A stretch of 64,000 nucleotides of DNA from Stenotrophomonas indicatrix (GTDB lineage Bacteria > Pseudomonadota > Gammaproteobacteria > Xanthomonadales > Xanthomonadaceae), in the NCBI GenBank assembly GCA_041545745.1, contig CP168152.1, positions 3,222,001 to 3,286,000 on the forward strand, in the 5' to 3' direction. A program made the translations under genes and the position numbers. A model generated the notes under the pieces. The model saw only the letters and a list, made by a program, of their open reading frames with translations, was not told where the DNA came from and did not search any database. Shown here piece by piece: positions 37,377-46,408 of this stretch; within the stretch, counting starts at the first letter, position 1, and the number at the start of each line of letters is the position of its first letter.

Positions 37377-38293
37377 CGGCGCAGCCGCGTCACCAGCAGT
37401 ACGCCGAGCAGGACCAGCACGGTGCCGACGATCTGCGCCGGCCCCATCGGTTCGTCGAGCAGCCATAGGCTCATCACGATGGTGGAAACCGGGCCCAGCA
37501 TACCGACCTGCGCGGCCAGCGACGAGCCGACGCGCTGCACCGCCAGCATGATCGCCAGCACCGGCAGCACGGTGCAGACCGTCGCATTGATCAGCGACAG
37601 CCACTGCACGGCAGCGGGGGCCTGCCACAGCAACGGCAGCGGATGGGTGATGGTGAAATGCAGCAGCACCAGCACACTGGCCACGCAGCTGGCGTAGGCG
37701 GTCAGACGAACTGCGCCGATACGAGCGACCACCTGCCCGCTGCCGAACAGATAGAGCGCATAGCTGAGCGCGCTGCCCATCACCAGCAGGCTGCCGAGAA
37801 TGATCTGCCCACCTTCGCGCTGCAGGTCATGGCCGAACGCGATCAGCACGCCGAGATAGCTGAGCACCAGCGCACCGATCTGCCATCGACCCGGCCGCTG
37901 CCGCGCCAGCAGCACGTTGATCAGCAGCACCAGGGTCGGGTTCAAGTACAGGATCAACCGTTCCAAGGTCACGCTGATGTACTGCAGGCCCTGGAAATCC
38001 AGCAGGCTGGACAGGTAGTAACCGGTGAAGCCGAGCCACAGCACGCGTGCGCGGTCAGCCCAGGACAGTCGCTCCGCACGGCGCGAAGCCCACACCGCCA
38101 TCAGCGCGAACAGGGGCAGCGCCATCAGCATGCGCAGCGCCAGCAGCGTGGTGGCATCCACGCCATGGCGCAGCCCCAGCTTGACGATGATCGCCTTGCC
38201 CGAGGCGGCAATGGCGCCGATCGCAGCCAGGCCAATGCCGCCCAAGGCGATGCGCGGGGACGAGGTGGCGATACGGGGGGAAGAAGTAGACAT
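37373..38293 (-). CDS. EamA-family (DMT) transporter
   Basis: A 306-residue inner-membrane protein with about ten hydrophobic segments in two EamA repeats. Typical segments include GKAIIVKLGLRHG near the start, LERLILYLNPTLVLLINVLL at the first-repeat end and GPVSTIVMSLWLLDEP near the C-terminus. It ends VLLVTRLRR, and its stop overlaps the ATL gene. ATG 38293 is preferred to the in-frame GTG 38314. The substrate is unknown; amino acids or metabolites are typical for the family. Confidence 0.88.
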   Translation of the reverse strand: MSTSSPRIATSSPRIALGGIGLAAIGAIAASGKAIIVKLGLRHGVDATTLLALRMLMALPLFALMAVWASRRAERLSWADRARVLWLGFTGYYLSSLLDFQGLQYISVTLERLILYLNPTLVLLINVLLARQRPGRWQIGALVLSYLGVLIAFGHDLQREGGQIILGSLLVMGSALSYALYLFGSGQVVARIGAVRLTAYASCVASVLVLLHFTITHPLPLLWQAPAAVQWLSLINATVCTVLPVLAIMLAVQRVGSSLAAQVGMLGPVSTIVMSLWLLDEPMGPAQIVGTVLVLLGVLLVTRLRR

Positions 38294-38406
38294 CAGGAAG
38301 AAAACGGGCCGCACGGGCGGCTGGAAGGAGCCGGATTGCTTCCAATTGTCTCATGGCACTTCCGGGCGAACGACCCGATTTCCGTTCATGCCCACTGCAA
38401 CGCCTG

Positions 38407-38489
38407 ATCCACGCATGGCGTGGATCTACCGTGTCGACCAAGGTCGACACCTACCAACAGAGGTTGCCGGCCAGCGGCCGGCACTACCG
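38407..38489 (-). repeat. Cluster of three SMAG-type palindromes
   Basis: Three units in the same orientation, each with a GTAG head on the minus strand: an ATCCACGC-type palindrome (38407-38429), GTGTCGACC/GGTCGACAC (38431-38455) and TGCCGGCC/GGCCGGCA (38466-38489). They occupy the gap between EamA and glutathione reductase. Confidence 0.85.
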
Positions 38490-38500
38490 TGAGCGTCGGC

Positions 38501-39859
38501 TCAGCGCATCAACACCACCTCTTCAGCAGACGTCGGGTGAATCGCCACCGTGTCGTCGAACTGGGCCTTGGTCGCACCCATCTTCACCGCCACCGCGAAA
38601 CCCTGCAGGATCTCGTCGGCCGCTTCGCCCAGCAGGTGCACGCCGACCACACGCTCCTCCGGCCCGGCACACACCATCTTGAACAGGCTGCGCTGGGTGC
38701 CGTTGGCCAGTGCCTGCAGCATCGGCCGGAACCGGCTGTGGTACACCGTCACCTGCTCGAAGCGCGCACGTGCGTCTTCCTCGCTCATGCCCACTGCGCC
38801 CAGCGGCGGGTGCGAGAACACCACGCTGGCCACATTGTCATAGTCCATCTTCGCGTCCGGGCGGCCACCAAACAGACGATCCATCAGACGTCGCGATGCA
38901 GCCACGGCGACCGGCGTCAGGCCGACCTTGCCTGCGATGTCACCGACCGCATGCACGCTTGGTACCGCCGTGGTCTGCCACTCGTCCACCTCCACCTGCT
39001 GGTGTTCGCCAATGCCGATGCCCAGCGCCTCCAGGCCCAGATCCCTGCTGTTGCCGCGCCGACCGGTCGCGAAGAACACGGCATCGAACATGCTGTCGGT
39101 CGGACCGTCATGGCCGAAAGCGCGCACGCGTTCGCCGTCACGCTTCAACTCACGCAGACGGTAATCGAAGTGGATGCGGACACCCTGCTGGCGCAGGTTC
39201 TCGGCCAGCTGCGCGGTCAGCTCGTAGTCGAAGCGCTCCAGCAGGCGACTGCCACGTACCAGCAGGCTCACCTTGCTGCCCAGCGCCTGCAACAGCCCGG
39301 CAAGTTCCACCGCGATGTAGCCGCCGCCGATGATGGCGACCTCGGCCGGTGCCGCACGCAGGTCGAAGAAGTCATCGGACACCAGGCCCAGTTCGGCGCC
39401 GGGAATGTCGGGCCGCTGCGGATGCGCCCCGGTAGCGATGAGGATCTGTGCAGCGCTGTACTGCACGCCATCACTGCACGCCACGGTGTGCGCATCCAGC
39501 AGATGGCCACGGGCCGGAATACGCACCACGCCGGTTTCATCCAGGCGCTTGTGATAACTGGTGTGGATGTTGCTGATGTAGGCCTGGCGATGGATCACCA
39601 GTTCTTTCCACGACAGCGCCGGGCGCGCCTCCACGTCGAAGCCCATCGCGTTGGCAAGGCCGATGCGCTCGGCCAGGTCGGCCGCCAGCCACATCGCCTT
39701 CTTCGGCACGCAACCTACATTCACGCAGGTGCCGCCCAGTTCACCCGGCTCCAGCAGGGCAACACGCTTGCCATGCTGCGCAGCGCGGATGGCGCCGGCC
39801 AGGCCAGCGGAACCGCCGCCAAGGACGATCAGATCGTAGTCATAAGAGGGAGTGTTCAT
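38501..39859 (-). CDS. gor: Glutathione reductase
   Basis: A 452-residue flavoprotein disulfide reductase that regenerates glutathione with NADPH. It has an FAD motif LIVLGGGSAGLAGAIRAA (10-27), the redox disulfide Cys45/Cys50 in GGTCVNVGCVPKK, an NAD(P) motif IIGGGYIAVELAG, and the catalytic pair His441/Glu446 in HPTSAEE. HPTSAEE favours glutathione reductase over lipoamide dehydrogenase. The ATG 39859 start MNTPSYDYDL is well placed before the FAD motif. No obvious operon partner. Confidence 0.93.
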   Translation of the reverse strand: MNTPSYDYDLIVLGGGSAGLAGAIRAAQHGKRVALLEPGELGGTCVNVGCVPKKAMWLAADLAERIGLANAMGFDVEARPALSWKELVIHRQAYISNIHTSYHKRLDETGVVRIPARGHLLDAHTVACSDGVQYSAAQILIATGAHPQRPDIPGAELGLVSDDFFDLRAAPAEVAIIGGGYIAVELAGLLQALGSKVSLLVRGSRLLERFDYELTAQLAENLRQQGVRIHFDYRLRELKRDGERVRAFGHDGPTDSMFDAVFFATGRRGNSRDLGLEALGIGIGEHQQVEVDEWQTTAVPSVHAVGDIAGKVGLTPVAVAASRRLMDRLFGGRPDAKMDYDNVASVVFSHPPLGAVGMSEEDARARFEQVTVYHSRFRPMLQALANGTQRSLFKMVCAGPEERVVGVHLLGEAADEILQGFAVAVKMGATKAQFDDTVAIHPTSAEEVVLMR

Positions 39860-40061
39860 CGGAATCGCTCGGGTCGACAGGGAACAGGATCGATGGCGGG
39901 CGCGCGCCCGCAGAGAAGATCGACAGGCAGCTGGCTGGCGCAGGCACTCATGCTGCTGCGAGCATGCCATGGCCCGCTGCAGGCCAGACGTGAGGGTATG
40001 CAGCGACACGCGTGGCGATGCACGCAGCCACGCAGGAAGAGTTGTGCGTGGCCAGCATCGA

Positions 40062-41306
40062 TCAGCCCTGCCCGGCCCCACGGCGCATCGCTGGCCATTG
40101 CCGGTACGTCATCGCACGCCACAACCATTCCATCGGACCGAAGCGGAAACGGCGCAGCCACAGACGGCTGAGGATTACCTGCGCAGCGAACAGCAGCAAG
40201 GCCAACAGCAGCTGCCAGGCACGCGGCACTGCGTCGAACCACCCCAGCCCGTAGTGATAGAACAGCAACGTACAGACCAGCGATTGACCAAGGTAATGGG
40301 TCAGCGCCATCCGGCCGACCGGCGCCAGCCAGCCCATGCGCGCACGCCAGTGCACGATCCAGGCCAGGTAGCCCAGGCACATCGGCACGCCGCCCACGGC
40401 CACCAGGGCCATTGCCGCGGTGGTCGGCAGGTCATAGACACCCGGCGCCAGATAGGGCTTCCACAACACACCCGCCAGGGTGACCAGCAGGCCCAGAGGC
40501 AGCGCGACCCAGCGCAGGCCGGCATACAACCGGGGGAAACGTTCCGGCGCGGTCAATGCGCCGCTGCCAGCGAACCAGGCACCCAGCAGGAACATGCCCA
40601 GCACTTCGGGTCCGGAAATGAACATGCCACCCAGCGACGCGCCGAACTCCTGCAGGCGCTGCACGTTGGCCTGCATCCAGTCGCCCTGGCCATACACCAG
40701 ACGTTGCTGGTCGATGCCCTGCTGCGCGTCGACCAGCATCTTCTGCAGGTCCTGCGGAGTGGCCATCGACACCATTGCGCCGACCAGCAGCATCAGCGCA
40801 ACACCCAGTGCATACACCAGCAGACCCATCCACGGCAGCCAGCTGCGCGGTGCTTCGCGGCAGGCCAGCAACGGCAGCGAGGCCAGTGCATACAACACCA
40901 GGATGTCGCCCGACCAGACCAGCAGCGCGTGGCACAGGCCGATCAGCAACAGCCCGGCGCTGCGGCGCAGGTAGAACGGCGTGAACTGGCGACCCGCCGC
41001 TTCAGCACGCTGGGCCATCACCGCAAAGCCCGCACCGAACAACAGCGAGAACAGGGTGAAGAATTTCCCCTGCACGAACACGTAGACGAAGGCATCGGCC
41101 CAGTAGTCGATGCCCTGCCAATGGGCGTCGATGCCGGTGAAGGCCAGGTCCAGCGGCCCGCTGAGGGCCTCGATGTTCATCAACAGGATGCCCAGCAGGG
41201 CAAACCCACGCAGTATGTCCAGCAGGGCGATGCGTTCGCCGGAAGCCACCGGTTGCAGGGAAGGGGAAGCGGTGTTCACGGGGCATCCGGCGTGCAGGTC
41301 CGTCAT
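40062..41306 (-). CDS. DUF418 family inner-membrane protein
   Basis: A 414-residue multi-pass membrane protein. After RIALLDILRGFALLGILLMN (about 26-45), typical of DUF418/YeiB-like proteins, there are about nine further hydrophobic segments. The C-terminal DUF418 block contains PVGRMALTHYLGQSLVCTLL and ends with FGPMEWLWRAMTY. The start is taken at ATG 41306. Function is unknown. Confidence 0.88.
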   Translation of the reverse strand: MTDLHAGCPVNTASPSLQPVASGERIALLDILRGFALLGILLMNIEALSGPLDLAFTGIDAHWQGIDYWADAFVYVFVQGKFFTLFSLLFGAGFAVMAQRAEAAGRQFTPFYLRRSAGLLLIGLCHALLVWSGDILVLYALASLPLLACREAPRSWLPWMGLLVYALGVALMLLVGAMVSMATPQDLQKMLVDAQQGIDQQRLVYGQGDWMQANVQRLQEFGASLGGMFISGPEVLGMFLLGAWFAGSGALTAPERFPRLYAGLRWVALPLGLLVTLAGVLWKPYLAPGVYDLPTTAAMALVAVGGVPMCLGYLAWIVHWRARMGWLAPVGRMALTHYLGQSLVCTLLFYHYGLGWFDAVPRAWQLLLALLLFAAQVILSRLWLRRFRFGPMEWLWRAMTYRQWPAMRRGAGQG

Positions 41307-41356
41307 TATGCCGCCGGCCTGCGGACCATGGATGGCTCCGCCCTGTTCCACATACG

Positions 41357-41382
41357 CAACGGCCCGCCGAAGCGGGCCGTTG
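41357..41382. terminator. Hairpin after the SlyD gene
   Basis: An 11-bp stem CAACGGCCCGC/GCGGGCCGTTG with loop CGAA, 23 bp downstream of the slyD-like stop on the minus strand and in front of the DUF418 gene. There is no T-run. Confidence 0.5.
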
Positions 41383-41405
41383 CTGCCATCACGATCGCAA
41401 CGCGA

Positions 41406-41888
41406 TCAGTGCTGGTGACCGCCGTCGCCGTGGACGTGGCCGTGTTCGAGCTCTTCCTTGCCGGCTTCGCGCACGTCGACGATCTCGACGTCGAAATGCA
41501 GGTCCTTGCCGGCCATCGGGTGGTTCAGGTCGACGTCGACCACGCTCATGCCGACCTTCTGCACGGTCACGGCACGCGGGCCGAAGTTGGTCTGCAGCAC
41601 GACCTGCTGGCCCGGGACCAGCTTGGCGGTACCGAAGTGCTTCTTCGGCACGCGCTGGGACAGGCCATCACGGCGCTCGCCGTAAGCATCGGCCGCCTTG
41701 ACGTCGACGTCGAAGGTCGCGCCGGCTTCCTTGTCCATCATGGCGTTTTCCAGGCCCGGGATGATGTTGCCGTGGCCGATCAGGATCGCCAGCGGCTCGC
41801 CGCGGTCCTTGGACGATTCGATCGGCTCCTGGCCGGCCTCGGAGACGGTGTAGTGGAAGCGGACAACGCGGTCTTTTTCGATCTTCAT
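41406..41888 (-). CDS. slyD: SlyD-like FKBP-type peptidyl-prolyl isomerase
   Basis: A 160-residue folding catalyst. The FKBP domain (MKIEKDRVVRFHYTV, IIPGLENAMMDKEAG) is split by an insert-in-flap chaperone domain (about 72-125, with LVPGQQVVL and DLNHPMAGKDLHFDVEI). A short His-rich tail HGHVHGDGGHQH ends the protein. In SlyD such tails bind nickel, though this one is shorter than in E. coli. The start at 41888 matches the family. Probably cytoplasmic. Confidence 0.9.
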   Translation of the reverse strand: MKIEKDRVVRFHYTVSEAGQEPIESSKDRGEPLAILIGHGNIIPGLENAMMDKEAGATFDVDVKAADAYGERRDGLSQRVPKKHFGTAKLVPGQQVVLQTNFGPRAVTVQKVGMSVVDVDLNHPMAGKDLHFDVEIVDVREAGKEELEHGHVHGDGGHQH

Positions 41889-41999
41889 GCGCAACTCTGT
41901 CTGGATCTGCCGGAGGCAGGCGGGTTGGGGCGGGTTGTCGCCCGGCGGGGACGCCGCCATCATGACGGCCAATCCAAGGTCGCGCATTATCCGGAGAAC

Positions 42000-42539
42000 A
42001 TGCACATCACGCCAGTTTCGTCCGGCACGCGCCGGCGCCTCGCGCCCGCCCTGCTGCTGGCCCTGCCCCTTCTGCTGACCGCCTGTGGCGGCGGCAAGGC
42101 CGTCCGTTCCGCACCACCACCGCCTGCGGCAAGCTGGCCCAGCACCACACCGGACAACCCCGAGGCCGCCAATTCGGTGCTGATGCGCGCCATCAGCCTG
42201 GTCGGCACGCCCTACCGCTATGGCGGCAACACGCCTGAATCCGGCTTCGACTGCAGTGGCCTGGTCGCCTACGTCTATCGTGAAATGCTGGATCTGAAGC
42301 TGCCGCGGACCTCACGCGACCTGGCGGCGGTACAGGGCCCGAAGATCGATCCGAAGCGCCTGGCGACCGGCGACCTGGTCTTTTTTGGCAGCCGCGGCAA
42401 TGTCAGTCACGTGGGGATCTACGTGGGCGAAGGTCGATTCGTGCACGCCCCGAGCACCGGCGGAACGGTGCGCCTGGATTCGCTTAGCGGACCCTACTGG
42501 AAGGACCACTACACAGGGGCGAAACGCGTCCTTCGCTAA
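42000..42539 (+). CDS. NlpC/P60 lipoprotein hydrolase, first of a pair
   Basis: A 179-residue cell-wall peptidase predicted to be a lipoprotein: lipobox LLLTAC with Cys29. The NlpC/P60 domain has Cys85 in FDCSGLV, His137 in VSHVGIYVG and His149 in FVHAPS, the usual Cys-His-His triad of endopeptidases cutting D-Glu to diaminopimelate. GGAG lies five bases before ATG 42000. The frame is open far upstream, but that is antisense to other genes. A close relative follows 96 bp downstream. Confidence 0.92.
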   Translation: MHITPVSSGTRRRLAPALLLALPLLLTACGGGKAVRSAPPPPAASWPSTTPDNPEAANSVLMRAISLVGTPYRYGGNTPESGFDCSGLVAYVYREMLDLKLPRTSRDLAAVQGPKIDPKRLATGDLVFFGSRGNVSHVGIYVGEGRFVHAPSTGGTVRLDSLSGPYWKDHYTGAKRVLR

Positions 42540-42635
42540 AATGAACAGGCGATATGTTCAAAATTGTGACAGACGTCACTGCGTAACTAACGATTTACTA
42601 ACGGAATTTTTAACTTATTACCGCTTTTACAGGGC

Positions 42636-43448
42636 ATGATGCCCCATCGTTTTTTTCCTTGTGACCGACGCGTGACGACAAACGACCCGACGTGCCAAGG
42701 CCAGACCGCCGCTTCTTCGCGTAGTGTCCGCCCGCTTCTGCTGGGCTTGGCATTGTGTCTGACCAGCCTTCCCGCCTGGTCGCAGTCCGCTCCCACCCGT
42801 ACCGATGCGACCCCGGCTGCCACCGCCGAGACCGCCCCCCGCGCAGCCGCCAAGGCCGACGCCACCGCTTCGCAGCGCAGCCGCGCCGATGCCGCCGCCA
42901 GCGCCACTCTGGCCGCCCTGCTGCCGCACCTGGCCGCCAACGACACCATTCCCCTGATGGACCGCTCGGCCATGGTGGCCGGCGACCTCAGCCGCCTGCT
43001 CGCCAATTACGACACCAGCAGCGCCGCCAATGGCAGCGTCGTGGTCGGTACCGCTGCCGACAACGGCAAGGTGCAGTCGTTGCTGCGCCGTGCCATGACC
43101 CTGCTCGGCACCCCGTATCGTTGGGGTGGCAGCAATCCGGACAGCGGCTTCGACTGCAGCGGCCTGGTCGGTTATGTGTTCCGCTCGGCCCTGGGCATCG
43201 AGCTGCCGCGCGTCTCGCGTGAAATGGCGCATGACGCCAATGCCGAACTGATCAACGACCGCGCCGCCCTGGCCGCAGGCGACCTGGTGTTCTTCGGCCG
43301 CAAGGGCCGGGTCGACCACGTCGGCATCTATGTGGGTGATGGCCGCTTCCTGCATGCCCCGAGCACCGGCAAGGACGTCCGCGTCGACACCCTGCTCAGT
43401 GGCTACTGGGGCAACAAGTTCATGCAGGCCCGCCGGGTCGACCTCTGA
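42636..43448 (+). CDS. NlpC/P60 exported hydrolase, second of a pair
   Basis: A protein of 270 residues with an exported N-terminus (SVRPLLLGLALCLTSLPAWSQ, cleaved at about residue 50), an Ala/Thr-rich linker, and a C-terminal NlpC/P60 domain. Its triad is Cys174 in FDCSGLV, His228 in DHVGIYVG and His240 in FLHAPSTG. The domain is very similar to the preceding gene's. ATG 42636 or 42639, or GTG 42672, could be the start; all precede the signal segment. The AT-rich 96-bp gap before it may carry a promoter. Confidence 0.88.
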   Translation: MMPHRFFPCDRRVTTNDPTCQGQTAASSRSVRPLLLGLALCLTSLPAWSQSAPTRTDATPAATAETAPRAAAKADATASQRSRADAAASATLAALLPHLAANDTIPLMDRSAMVAGDLSRLLANYDTSSAANGSVVVGTAADNGKVQSLLRRAMTLLGTPYRWGGSNPDSGFDCSGLVGYVFRSALGIELPRVSREMAHDANAELINDRAALAAGDLVFFGRKGRVDHVGIYVGDGRFLHAPSTGKDVRVDTLLSGYWGNKFMQARRVDL

Positions 43449-43475
43449 TTCGAGGCCGTCCACGCCTGACCTGAC

Positions 43476-43502
43476 AAGCCGCTGCCCTGCAGCGGCTTTT
43501 TT
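43476..43502 (+). terminator. Rho-independent terminator of the NlpC/P60 pair
   Basis: AAGCCGCTG, five-base loop, CAGCGGCTT and a run of Ts. Confidence 0.92.
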
Positions 43503-43679
43503 GTTGGCTCATTGGGCAGGCGATGGCCGCTGCTCGACGCATGCTGCGTTGGTCATTGATGTCACGGTCCTGTTGGGCCGCAACCGGCCACCCACGCGTG
43601 GCCGCAGCATCCCGGCGTGGGGCGGCACACCGATGATGACCTGTCAGCCGCCCGCGTTGCCCGGATGCTGGGGGAAGGC

Positions 43680-45032
43680 ATGGCGGCAAGCCAGGAGATT
43701 CCATCGCGCTGCGTGATCTGGTTCGGCCAGCCACCGGCCGCCGAACGCGGCGCGCTGGCGGCCGCCGGATGGCAACTGCGCTGTGTCAGCCCTGCGCCTG
43801 CCATGGCCATTGGCCTGCGCAGCCGCGATCACCTGGTCGCCGTGGTCGATCTTCGTCATCTGGATGCGGAGGCGGCGCAGTTGCTGCTGCCGTGGGTCGA
43901 GCAGCACCATCACCTGCCGTGGTTGGCCGTGCTGCCTGCGGGGTTGGGCAGCCCTCCTCCTGCCTGGGGGGCGCTGCTGCGGGCCTGCCAGAATCAGTTC
44001 TCGCTGCCGCTGGAGCTGCCCGACCTGCTGTCGGCAATGCAGCGCCAGTGCGACGGCGATGACCTGCCACTTGCCGCGGTCCACAAGGGTGGCGGTCTTC
44101 CAGCGCTGATCGGCACCAGCGCCCCGTTGCTGGCCGTCCGCGCTGCCCTGCACAAATTCGCCCCGGTCGAACTGCCAGTGCTGGTGACAGGCGAGACTGG
44201 CACCGGCAAGGAGTTGGCCGCGCAGGCGCTGCATGCGCTGTCCGGGCGTACGGGGAAGCCCTTCCTGGCGGTCAACTGCGGCGCCATTCCCGCCAACCTG
44301 GTGCAGTCCGAACTGTTCGGTCACGAGCGTGGAGCTTTCACCGGCGCCTCCCAACGTCGCATCGGCCTGTTCGAAACAGCCCATGGCGGCACCGTATTCC
44401 TCGATGAGGTTGGCGACCTGCCTGCAGATGCGCAGACCAGTCTGCTGCGGGTACTGCAGGAGGGCACGCTGGAACGGGTGGGCAGCAATCAGCCACTGCG
44501 GGTGGATGTGCGCGTGCTGGCGGCCACCCATGTCGAACTGGAACAGGCCGTTGCCCAGGGCCACTTCCGGCGCGATCTCTACTACCGCCTCAATGTGCTG
44601 CGCCTGCCGATGCCATCGCTGCGCGAACGCGGCGCCGATGTCCTGCTGCTGGCCGAACACTTCCTGCGCGCATTCCGCCAGCATCATGCCGGCCGTGCAC
44701 GTGGCTTCGATTCTGGCGCGCACCAGGCGATGCGAGGGTTCGACTGGCCGGGCAACGTGCGCGAACTGTTGAACCGCGTACAGCGGGCGGCGATCGTGGC
44801 GGAGGGAGAACTGATCAGCGCGGCCGACCTGGACCTGGCCGAACCCGATGCGCCCGCACGACGTGCGCTGCTGCAGGATGCACGTGGCCAGGTGGAACGC
44901 GATGTGCTGCTGCAGGCCCTGCGCCAGCACGGCTACAACGTGTCGGCGTGCGCGCGGCACATGCAGATCTCGCGGGTGACGGTCTATCGGTTGTGCCGCA
45001 AACATCATCTTGAGCTGCCGGCGCAGCGCTGA
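43680..45032 (+). CDS. Sigma-54-dependent enhancer-binding regulator (VpsR-like N-domain)
   Basis: A 450-residue transcription activator. The N-terminal 130 residues look like a degenerate receiver (VpsR-type) domain. The AAA+ domain has Walker A GETGTGKE (171-178), the sigma-54 contact loop GAFTGA (218-223) and Walker [11 protein letters not shown] (237-246). A Fis-type helix-turn-helix ends the protein ([20 protein letters not shown]). It should therefore activate RpoN promoters. The start at 43680 follows GGGGGAAGG. It converges on the Fap operon, ending 41 bp from fapF, and is the likely fap activator. VpsR relatives bind cyclic-di-GMP; whether this one does is not known. Confidence 0.9.
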   Translation: MAASQEIPSRCVIWFGQPPAAERGALAAAGWQLRCVSPAPAMAIGLRSRDHLVAVVDLRHLDAEAAQLLLPWVEQHHHLPWLAVLPAGLGSPPPAWGALLRACQNQFSLPLELPDLLSAMQRQCDGDDLPLAAVHKGGGLPALIGTSAPLLAVRAALHKFAPVELPVLVTGETGTGKELAAQALHALSGRTGKPFLAVNCGAIPANLVQSELFGHERGAFTGASQRRIGLFETAHGGTVFLDEVGDLPADAQTSLLRVLQEGTLERVGSNQPLRVDVRVLAATHVELEQAVAQGHFRRDLYYRLNVLRLPMPSLRERGADVLLLAEHFLRAFRQHHAGRARGFDSGAHQAMRGFDWPGNVRELLNRVQRAAIVAEGELISAADLDLAEPDAPARRALLQDARGQVERDVLLQALRQHGYNVSACARHMQISRVTVYRLCRKHHLELPAQR

Positions 45033-45051
45033 CCGCTGGCAGCTTGAAGCA

Positions 45052-45077
45052 GCCGGGCATGGCCCGGCCCCACCTAC
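45052..45077 (-). repeat. SMAG-type palindrome at the fapF stop
   Basis: GCCGGGCATGGCCCGGC palindrome with a GTAG head on the minus strand. The TAG of the head (45076-45074) is the fapF stop codon. Confidence 0.8.
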
Positions 45078-46363
45078 AACATGTACGGCACCTTGAAGGC
45101 CAGCGTGAAGTCCGGCGCATCCGGGGTCAGGCCGATGCCCAGCATCGTCACCAGCGTGGTGTGCTGGTTCAACGCGTAGGTCACGCCGAGATTGAGCGAC
45201 GCCGCATTGGCATCGCTGCCGATCACCTTCACCCACTCACCGCCCTTGAACCGGGTCGAGGCGCGCGTGCTGATCTTGTCGCTGAAGGAAATGCTCAGGC
45301 TGGTGCGCTCGTTGAACGCGAAGGCTACGCCGGCACCGAAGTACACCGAACCGCCCAGCTTCACGTCACCGGGGTTGACCGTATCCGGGTTGCTGTCGAT
45401 ATCGCTGAAGCCGCGCGGGAACGAATGGATGTAGCCGGCGTTGGCGAACAGGATGGCCGGATCGGCGGTCTTCACCATCGATACGCCGAGGTTGGCCTGC
45501 CACACCCCGTTGCCGGTCGGCTGTTCCTGCGGCACCGCGAAGCGGATGTAATCATCATCGTCGCGCTCGATCACTTTCCAGTCCAGGCCATAGGGTGCGC
45601 GACCCGTTGGAGCAGTCACGCCACCGGTCAGTACCGTCTCCGGGCGCCAGCCGCGTTCGGCGAACAGCCGGTAATTGGCACTCAGGCTGACATCGCCGAT
45701 GCCACTGCCGTTGGTTTCTTCCTGCGCGATCGCCGCCGCCGCACCGCCGGCACCGCCCTTCTGGTAGACCGTGCGCCGGGCCAGGTACGGTACGTCCATG
45801 TTCAAGGTGAGGTTGGGGCTGACGCCCCAGCGCGCGGCCAGGTTGTAGGTCAACGAATCGGACTCGACGTTCTCGATCGCGATGTTGCCGAGGAAGATCG
45901 CATCCAGGGCGAGGAAGCCGTTGAGGGTGAGTTGCTTGCGGTCGTAGCGCGCATAGGTGAGGCCGTTCTCGATGGTGAACCGGCGCGAGAACAACGCCGC
46001 CTGCTGCTGCTTGACGTCATCCACGCTGCGCCGGGCCTCCTGCTTGGCCTGCTGTGCCTCGGCGGCGCTGCTGGCATAGCCTTCGCTGCTGGGCGGAACA
46101 ACGGATGCCGCAGCGGACGCCAACGGTGCAGCGGGGGTCGCAGCGGGTCCTGCGCGGCCGCTCAGCCGCGCTTGCATCGCCTGCACCTGCATGTCCAGTT
46201 CGCGCAGGCGGCGTACCTCCTGTGCGTAATTGGCCTTGAGCTGTTCCAGTTGCGCGATCAATGCCTGCATGTCGGCGCCGTCACTGGGCGCGGGCTGCTG
46301 GGCGAAGGCAGTGACCGCCAGCGCCGCCAGCGCCAGCGGAGTAAGCCGGTAGAGAGTGTGCAT
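45074..46363 (-). CDS. fapF: Fap amyloid secretion porin FapF
   Basis: A 429-residue outer-membrane protein and last gene of the operon. The signal peptide ends LAVTAFAQ at about residue 22. A helical coiled-coil region (about 30-70, MQALIAQLEQLKANYAQEVR) and an Ala/Pro linker precede a second helix with SVDDVKQQQAALFSRRF. A beta-barrel of about 300 residues follows. FapF of Pseudomonas is a trimeric barrel gated by an N-terminal coiled coil and exports amyloid subunits; the architecture matches. The last residues are KVPYML. Confidence 0.85.
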   Translation of the reverse strand: MHTLYRLTPLALAALAVTAFAQQPAPSDGADMQALIAQLEQLKANYAQEVRRLRELDMQVQAMQARLSGRAGPAATPAAPLASAAASVVPPSSEGYASSAAEAQQAKQEARRSVDDVKQQQAALFSRRFTIENGLTYARYDRKQLTLNGFLALDAIFLGNIAIENVESDSLTYNLAARWGVSPNLTLNMDVPYLARRTVYQKGGAGGAAAAIAQEETNGSGIGDVSLSANYRLFAERGWRPETVLTGGVTAPTGRAPYGLDWKVIERDDDDYIRFAVPQEQPTGNGVWQANLGVSMVKTADPAILFANAGYIHSFPRGFSDIDSNPDTVNPGDVKLGGSVYFGAGVAFAFNERTSLSISFSDKISTRASTRFKGGEWVKVIGSDANAASLNLGVTYALNQHTTLVTMLGIGLTPDAPDFTLAFKVPYML

Positions 46364-46408
46364 GTCGGTGACCTGCGTTGTACGTCGATTCCCCCCGACC
46401 AGACCGTG

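Noticed and set aside
39852..41999. Long plus-strand frame upstream of the first NlpC/P60 gene
   Set aside because: It is antisense to DUF418 and slyD and has Gln/His/Arg-rich noise. The lipoprotein start at 42000 has its own ribosome site.
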